Source of the DNA: Spirochaetia bacterium
Lineage (GTDB): Bacteria; Spirochaetota; Spirochaetia; Treponematales; Breznakiellaceae
Reading direction: 5' to 3'
DNA: 8,422 nt
Assembly (NCBI GenBank): GCA_025997495.1
Contig: BNUR01000127.1
Span: 1 to 8,422 of the forward strand
The notes under the pieces are model-generated. The model had not been told where the DNA came from. It was given only the letters and a program-made list of their open reading frames with translations, and made no database searches. Of the stretch, positions 5,983 to 8,422 are shown piece by piece. A program made the translations under genes and the position numbers. Every line of letters begins with the position of its first letter. Within the stretch, counting starts at the first letter, position 1.

Positions 5983-6585
5983 ATGGCAACCATAGTCGTT
6001 CCGGCAATTCCTGAAGCGCTAAAGAATAAAACATTTTGCGCTTCTGATATTAAGTGGGTAAAAACGGTAAATGATACGCGTACTAAGAGTGCGTATTTAC
6101 CCCCGGACAACCCATACCAGAGAGTTGTAGATTCAAATGGTGTGCCGCTGCTCACACACAATAGCGCTAAAAACGCCAATGGTGTATTTTTTTGCCTGCA
6201 ATTAAATCCAATATTTACGGATACCTTGAACCGAGTCCTCTTCGGAGACCTTATTCTCCTTTTCCAACGATTAAATCCTGGAAACATAAAATGTTTCACC
6301 CATCTGGTAACTCCTATCGGCGATACGGTAGTTCCAAATCCTTATACACTGGACCCTAACGGCAGGCCCGGAAGATGGGTAAAAGTGATTGCGATGACTG
6401 AAAATCAAGCAGGAAACAGCATTATTTTTAAACAAACAGGGTGGCCAACTGCAGGGTTCAGTGGACAATATCAGGATTTAAGTTTTATGGCTGGAAGAAT
6501 TTGGGACATAGCACATCCTGCGCTTAATCAATTATCCAATCTACAAAATGATATTTGGAACAGATTTCAACCGTGGCGCGTATAA
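5983..6585 (+). CDS. Unrecognised 200-aa protein
   Basis: I do not recognise this family. The protein starts MATIVVPAIPEALKNK and has no signal peptide or clear membrane segment. Visible features are a CASDIKWVK segment, proline-rich YLPPDNPYQRVVD, FFCLQLNPIF, a FTHLVTPIGD segment, then NPYTLDPNGRPGRWVKVIAM, a QTGWPTAGFSGQYQDLSF stretch and a helical, Trp-rich end (LQNDIWNRFQPWRV). The frame is long, has a strong AAGGAG site and sits between two REP-like hairpins, convergent with the MNT gene (41-bp gap). No catalytic motif is obvious. The mix of aromatic and small residues would suit a beta-rich binding domain, but that is a guess. Confidence 0.75.
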   Translation: MATIVVPAIPEALKNKTFCASDIKWVKTVNDTRTKSAYLPPDNPYQRVVDSNGVPLLTHNSAKNANGVFFCLQLNPIFTDTLNRVLFGDLILLFQRLNPGNIKCFTHLVTPIGDTVVPNPYTLDPNGRPGRWVKVIAMTENQAGNSIIFKQTGWPTAGFSGQYQDLSFMAGRIWDIAHPALNQLSNLQNDIWNRFQPWRV

Positions 6586-6611
6586 GGCGGTAAACACTTT
6601 GACGCCGCTTC

Positions 6612-6625
6612 CGGGCCTGACCCCT
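6612..6625 (-). repeat. Second REP-like hairpin AGGGGTCAGGCCCG
   Basis: Read on the minus strand this 14-mer matches AGGTGACAGGCACC of the element at 5867-5883 at 10 of 14 positions, sharing the AGG-G-CAGGC core. It lies between the convergent ends of the unrecognised gene and the MNT gene. The two elements face each other across the 200-aa gene. GGG/CCC pairing is possible but weak. Confidence 0.4.
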
Positions 6626-6626
6626 C

Positions 6627-6953
6627 TTAAACGAGAATTTCCCGTCCTGTCTGCAAGATTTCTTCGACAAAGGGATTGTCTCTTTCGAGTTCGGATGTGG
6701 GGAAGGCGTTTGGCTCAATGAGTAAATCCCGGTCGTACTTCGCCTTAATACAAAAAAGCTCCGTCAATATATCCCATTTTTGCTTATACTCAAAATTCTT
6801 TAAGAAAAAGCACAGGTCAACGTCGCTGTCATCTCTGGGGTTTCCTTTGGCATATGAACCATAGAGATATACTTTGTCAATGGGCATTTTGTCTTTTACG
6901 TCGTTGACGTATTGCCGGATGATTCGGTTGACGGTTTCAATGTCAGCAACCAT
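6627..6953 (-). CDS. MNT-type nucleotidyltransferase antitoxin
   Basis: This is a 108-residue minimal nucleotidyltransferase. The signature GS-X10-DXD is intact as GSYAKGNPRDDSDVD (residues 32-46), the metal-binding pair being Asp44 and Asp46. Asp76 in DRDLLIEP is a good candidate for the third acid. In MntA/HepT systems the enzyme neutralises the HEPN toxin by AMPylating it. ATG 6953 has a perfect AAAGGAGG (6968-6961) seven nt upstream, lying inside the HEPN reading frame. The gene overlaps the end of the HEPN gene by 58 nt, so the two are translated from one message. Domain identity is firm; the antitoxin role is by family analogy. Confidence 0.9.
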   Translation of the reverse strand: MVADIETVNRIIRQYVNDVKDKMPIDKVYLYGSYAKGNPRDDSDVDLCFFLKNFEYKQKWDILTELFCIKAKYDRDLLIEPNAFPTSELERDNPFVEEILQTGREILV

Positions 6954-7330
6954 GTAAAAACCTCCTTTGTTTTTTTAAGGGTCATTTTGGCACTCTGTTT
7001 GCTTACCGCAGTACTTAATTTCTGTTTGTAGTCAGTATACCGGGTGTTGAGATAGAAAGCGCTTAATCGTGAAAAAAATACTAAGGTGGCTTCTTCCACC
7101 GGAACAGTCAATTTGTCGTGGAACTCTAAAAACAAGGTTCGGATATCATGAATTTTATGAGCAGCTTTGCCAAGGTACAGAATGTATAATCCTTTAACCA
7201 ATTTCTCTATCGACTGTTCACATGAAAAGACTACATATAACCAACGCCTACTTTTATACATGGCGACAGCGGTTTTTAGATCATATTGTGCTATGTCCAG
7301 CCAATATTCAAATTTTTCTTCATTGGTCAT
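6896..7330 (-). CDS. HEPN-domain protein, toxin partner of MNT
   Basis: This is a 144-residue all-helical HEPN protein. The core pattern DIAQYDLKTAVAMYKSRRW (12-30), FSCEQSIEKLVKGLYI (35-50) and AAHKIHDIRTL (56-66) is typical, with a later conserved NTRYTDY (95-101). The usual RX4-6H ribonuclease motif is not obvious: Arg97 is followed by no histidine within reach. This is common in the PF05168-type branch and leaves the catalytic mode open. The C-terminus beyond WLLTLKP (residue 133) is Ser/Thr-rich and reads through the start of the MNT gene, so it may be a late extension. The start ATG 7330 has only AAGGA about 12 nt upstream. Confidence 0.87.
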   Translation of the reverse strand: MTNEEKFEYWLDIAQYDLKTAVAMYKSRRWLYVVFSCEQSIEKLVKGLYILYLGKAAHKIHDIRTLFLEFHDKLTVPVEEATLVFFSRLSAFYLNTRYTDYKQKLSTAVSKQSAKMTLKKTKEVFTWLLTLKPSTESSGNTSTT

Positions 7331-7355
7331 TTTCTGTGCTTTGTCCTTGGGAAGT

Positions 7356-7394
7356 AGTATAACACATACGGTACCGAATGAATACCCCGGTATT
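7356..7394 (-). promoter_or_regulatory. Promoter and operator-like palindrome of HEPN-MNT
   Basis: On the minus strand TATACT (7361-7356) is a good -10, with the weak -35 TATTCA (7384-7379) 17 nt upstream. The perfect palindrome AATACC-CC-GGTATT (7381-7394) overlaps that -35. A repressor bound here would block transcription, as expected for an autoregulated toxin-antitoxin locus. The predicted leader is about 20 nt. Confidence 0.5.
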
Positions 7395-7424
7395 GAATTT
7401 GAGGAAAGGATATAAGGAGCGAAG

Positions 7425-7742
7425 CTACAACAACCATCCGTAATCCTGCCGGCAATCTACCATGGCGTCGATATATACCGTATCTCCCTTGAGTTGGTAG
7501 ATCAGAAGATACCTTTTTTCAAACAGGAGTTTCCGGTATTTGTATTCCGGCAGCATGGGCTGTGATAGCCAGGGAAACCGTTCAGGCTGATTTCGCAGGG
7601 AATTTGCCTGGGATTCAAATTGACTGATGAGCCGCTTTGCAGCAGTTTCACTACTATTAGCTAAAAACCGGGCGTGGTATATCAGCATCTCAGATGCCCG
7701 CTCTGAAATCTCAACAGTATAGACTTTATCCCTGCCTGGCAT
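7425..7742 (-). CDS. RelE/ParE-family toxin
   Basis: This is a 105-residue toxin of the RelE/ParE superfamily. It shows the N-terminal strand VYTVEISERASEML, two helices (HARFLANSSETAAKRLISQFES, then SLRNQPERFPWLS) and the C-terminal sheet YRKLLFEKRYLLIYQLKGDTVYIDAMVDCRQDY. Superfamily members cut mRNA on the ribosome or poison gyrase. The sequence alone does not say which, though the arginine-rich final strands would suit the mRNA-cutting type. ATG 7742 overlaps the antitoxin gene by 17 nt, with GAGGA 6-7 nt upstream, so it is coupled to the antitoxin. Confidence 0.87.
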   Translation of the reverse strand: MPGRDKVYTVEISERASEMLIYHARFLANSSETAAKRLISQFESQANSLRNQPERFPWLSQPMLPEYKYRKLLFEKRYLLIYQLKGDTVYIDAMVDCRQDYGWLL

Positions 7743-8010
7743 TGATAACTTCCTCTACCGCCTGCTTCATACGGGCGGTAACTTCTTCAATAGAAAACCC
7801 CGGCTTGCCCTTTGCCCGATCTTCTTCGGCGGCCAGAAGGTTTTCCCGCAGTTTAAGCATTGATTCCCGGCGGACAAAGGCTTCCATGTCCATAACAACA
7901 AGGTCTCCTTCACCGTTTTTTGTCAGGTAGACCGGCTCCCCAGTAGATTTGCAGATTGAGGCGATATCATTGTAATTTTTCCGTATGGCCGCCGAAGGTT
8001 TTATATGCAT
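7726..8010 (-). CDS. Phd/YefM-family antitoxin
   Basis: This is a 94-residue antitoxin. The N-terminal Phd/YefM DNA-binding fold is recognisable from IKPSAAIRKNYNDIASICKSTGEPVYLTKNGEGDLVVMDMEAF (residues 3-45). The C-terminal half (RENLLAAEEDRAKGKPGFSIEEV) is the flexible region that wraps the toxin. I choose ATG 8010 over the in-frame ATG 8028, because AGGAGAG stands directly before 8010. It is first in the operon, and the complex with the toxin probably represses its own promoter. The neighbouring inverted repeat at 8023-8060 is a candidate site. Confidence 0.9.
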   Translation of the reverse strand: MHIKPSAAIRKNYNDIASICKSTGEPVYLTKNGEGDLVVMDMEAFVRRESMLKLRENLLAAEEDRAKGKPGFSIEEVTARMKQAVEEVINARQG

Positions 8011-8022
8011 AGATCTCTCCTG

Positions 8023-8060
8023 TAGCATTATAAGATGCTTATTTTGGTATAATTATGCTA
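8023..8060. promoter_or_regulatory. Inverted repeat and -10 box upstream of the antitoxin gene
   Basis: TAGCATTATA (8023-8032) and TATAATTATGCTA (8048-8060) form an inverted repeat with a 3-nt insertion in one arm. The left arm contains a minus-strand TATAAT (8032-8027). That box would start transcription almost at the ribosome binding site, so the true promoter may lie further upstream. The repeat could be the autoregulation operator of the Phd/YefM-RelE pair. Confidence 0.45.
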
Positions 8061-8165
8061 TAAAAGGAATGTTTTGTCCAGATATTCTTCAAAAATATCC
8101 TGTACATTGTAGGATATGTCCAAGAGCCCTTGCGCTCCGCCGATGATTTCTGTTATAGTTTTCAT
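8058..8165 (-). pseudogene. 35-codon gene remnant, possibly a transposase N-terminus
   Basis: A short frame starts at ATG 8165 with AAGGAGA about 8 nt upstream and gives MKTITEIIGGAQGLLD then ISYNVQDIFEEYLDKTFLL before TAG 8060-8058. The strong start signal and amphipathic helical content look like the beginning of a longer protein cut off after about 30 residues. Such starts occur in insertion-sequence transposases of treponemes as far as I remember, but this cannot be confirmed here. It ends inside the right arm of the antitoxin-side inverted repeat, a possible junction. Confidence 0.4.
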
Positions 8166-8224
8166 AACGAGAGTCTCCTTGTTTTGGTTTTTTGCAATCC
8201 CAATACTACAAGGTTTCTCTCGTT
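8166..8224. promoter_or_regulatory. Hairpin hiding the ribosome binding site of the remnant
   Basis: AACGAGAGTCTCCTTG (8166-8181) and CAAGGTTTCTCTCGTT (8209-8224) form an inverted repeat with 13 of 16 bases paired (8 bp, a 3x3 internal loop, 5 bp). In the minus-strand transcript the right-hand stem contains AAGGAGA, so the Shine-Dalgarno site is paired, ending at the base before ATG. Insertion sequences such as IS200 use this layout to stop expression from outside transcripts. On the plus strand the stem is followed by TTTTTT, so it may also be a rightward terminator. Confidence 0.65.
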
Positions 8225-8298
8225 TTTTCTATACTCCCCTTAGCAGATTTTGACTGTTTTTCGGGGTTTTGGGAAAGGCTCTATAATGAGTTATAAAA

Positions 8299-8422
8299 GT
8301 GCCGGGTAGAACCAGGCAGTTACCCACCCGGAGCCCCCACAGACCCGGACGTGCCCAATTAAGGCATCCGGTTCTTCTGAAACAAGATTCGCCTAGCTAA
8401 ACGAGTGTACTATCCTTGGTTT
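8299..8422 (-). mobile_element. 3' end of a group II intron (domains V-VI), probably degenerate
   Basis: On the minus strand, 8374-8342 folds like domain V: GAACCGGA pairs with UCCGGGUC. The inner stem is UGCC/GGGCA closed by a UUAAUU-type loop, with the two-base CG bulge of GCACGUCC. Bacterial introns of this kind usually read GAGCCGGAUGC...GCACGUCCGGUUC. The catalytic AGC is AAC here and GUUC is GGUC. Domain VI follows (CCGGGT 8331-8326 with ACCCGG 8307-8302) with UCUACCCGGC at its end, the likely branch A being in CUA. The 3' splice end would be at about 8299-8301. Domains I-IV and any reverse transcriptase would lie beyond the right edge; the visible upstream frames stop within 10 codons. 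Confidence 0.65.

Noticed and set aside
5799..6299. 166-codon minus-strand frame
   Set aside because: It is opposite the 200-aa plus-strand gene, which has a good ribosome binding site, and it starts inside that gene.
5983..6585. Diversity-generating retroelement target or phage tail protein
   Set aside because: No template repeat, accessory gene or linked reverse transcriptase is visible, and the C-terminus lacks a clear C-type-lectin variable pattern.

Overview
This window looks chromosomal and spirochaetal, most likely a Treponema-type genome. The main evidence is the EF-Tu sequence: its '[13 protein letters not shown]' and '[15 protein letters not shown]' segments match my memory of treponemal EF-Tu better than proteobacterial EF-Tu. 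The tuf-rpsJ-rplC order, as I recall it from T. pallidum, and a secreted BspA-type leucine-rich-repeat protein fit the same assignment. The species cannot be fixed from sequence alone. A gut or oral treponeme is an inference.

Left part (1-3593) is conserved translation machinery, all on the minus strand and read right to left: rpsL, rpsG, a roughly 520-bp spacer, tuf, rpsJ and rplC (cut by the window edge). rpsL-rpsG is one unit with a good sigma70-type promoter (TTGACT-N17-TACAGT). tuf has its own strong promoter (TTGCAC-N17-TATACT) and leads into the S10 operon. fusA, which usually lies between rpsG and tuf, is absent, and rpoC, the usual upstream neighbour of rpsL, is also missing.

Middle part (3593-6626) is accessory. 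It begins with a degraded plus-strand two-gene remnant whose second gene is cut off. A minus-strand XRE-type regulator follows, with repeated operator-like sites in front of it. Next come an intrinsic terminator and a structured leader, then a secreted LRR_5/BspA-like surface protein built of two modules, one with a fresh exact 66-bp-period tandem duplication. After it lies a repeat-rich spacer: an 83-bp imperfect palindrome built from 10-mers, and a REP-like hairpin. A structured leader then precedes an unrecognised 200-aa protein, which has a related REP-like hairpin on its other side.

Right part (6627-8422) is a stability and mobile-element island on the minus strand. It contains an MNT/HEPN toxin-antitoxin pair and a Phd/YefM-RelE/ParE pair, each with an operator-like palindrome near its start. 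Next is a 35-codon gene remnant, perhaps a transposase N-terminus, whose ribosome binding site is folded into a hairpin. The window ends with what looks like the 3' end (domains V and VI) of a group II intron, with changes in conserved positions. The bulk of that intron would lie beyond the right edge.

The ribosomal genes look visibly richer in G+C than the accessory block, which fits horizontal acquisition or fast turnover of 3593-8422. I see no complete new system. The best leads are the unrecognised gene between two REP-like hairpins, the decamer palindrome, the terminator in the LRR-gene leader, and the degenerate intron end.
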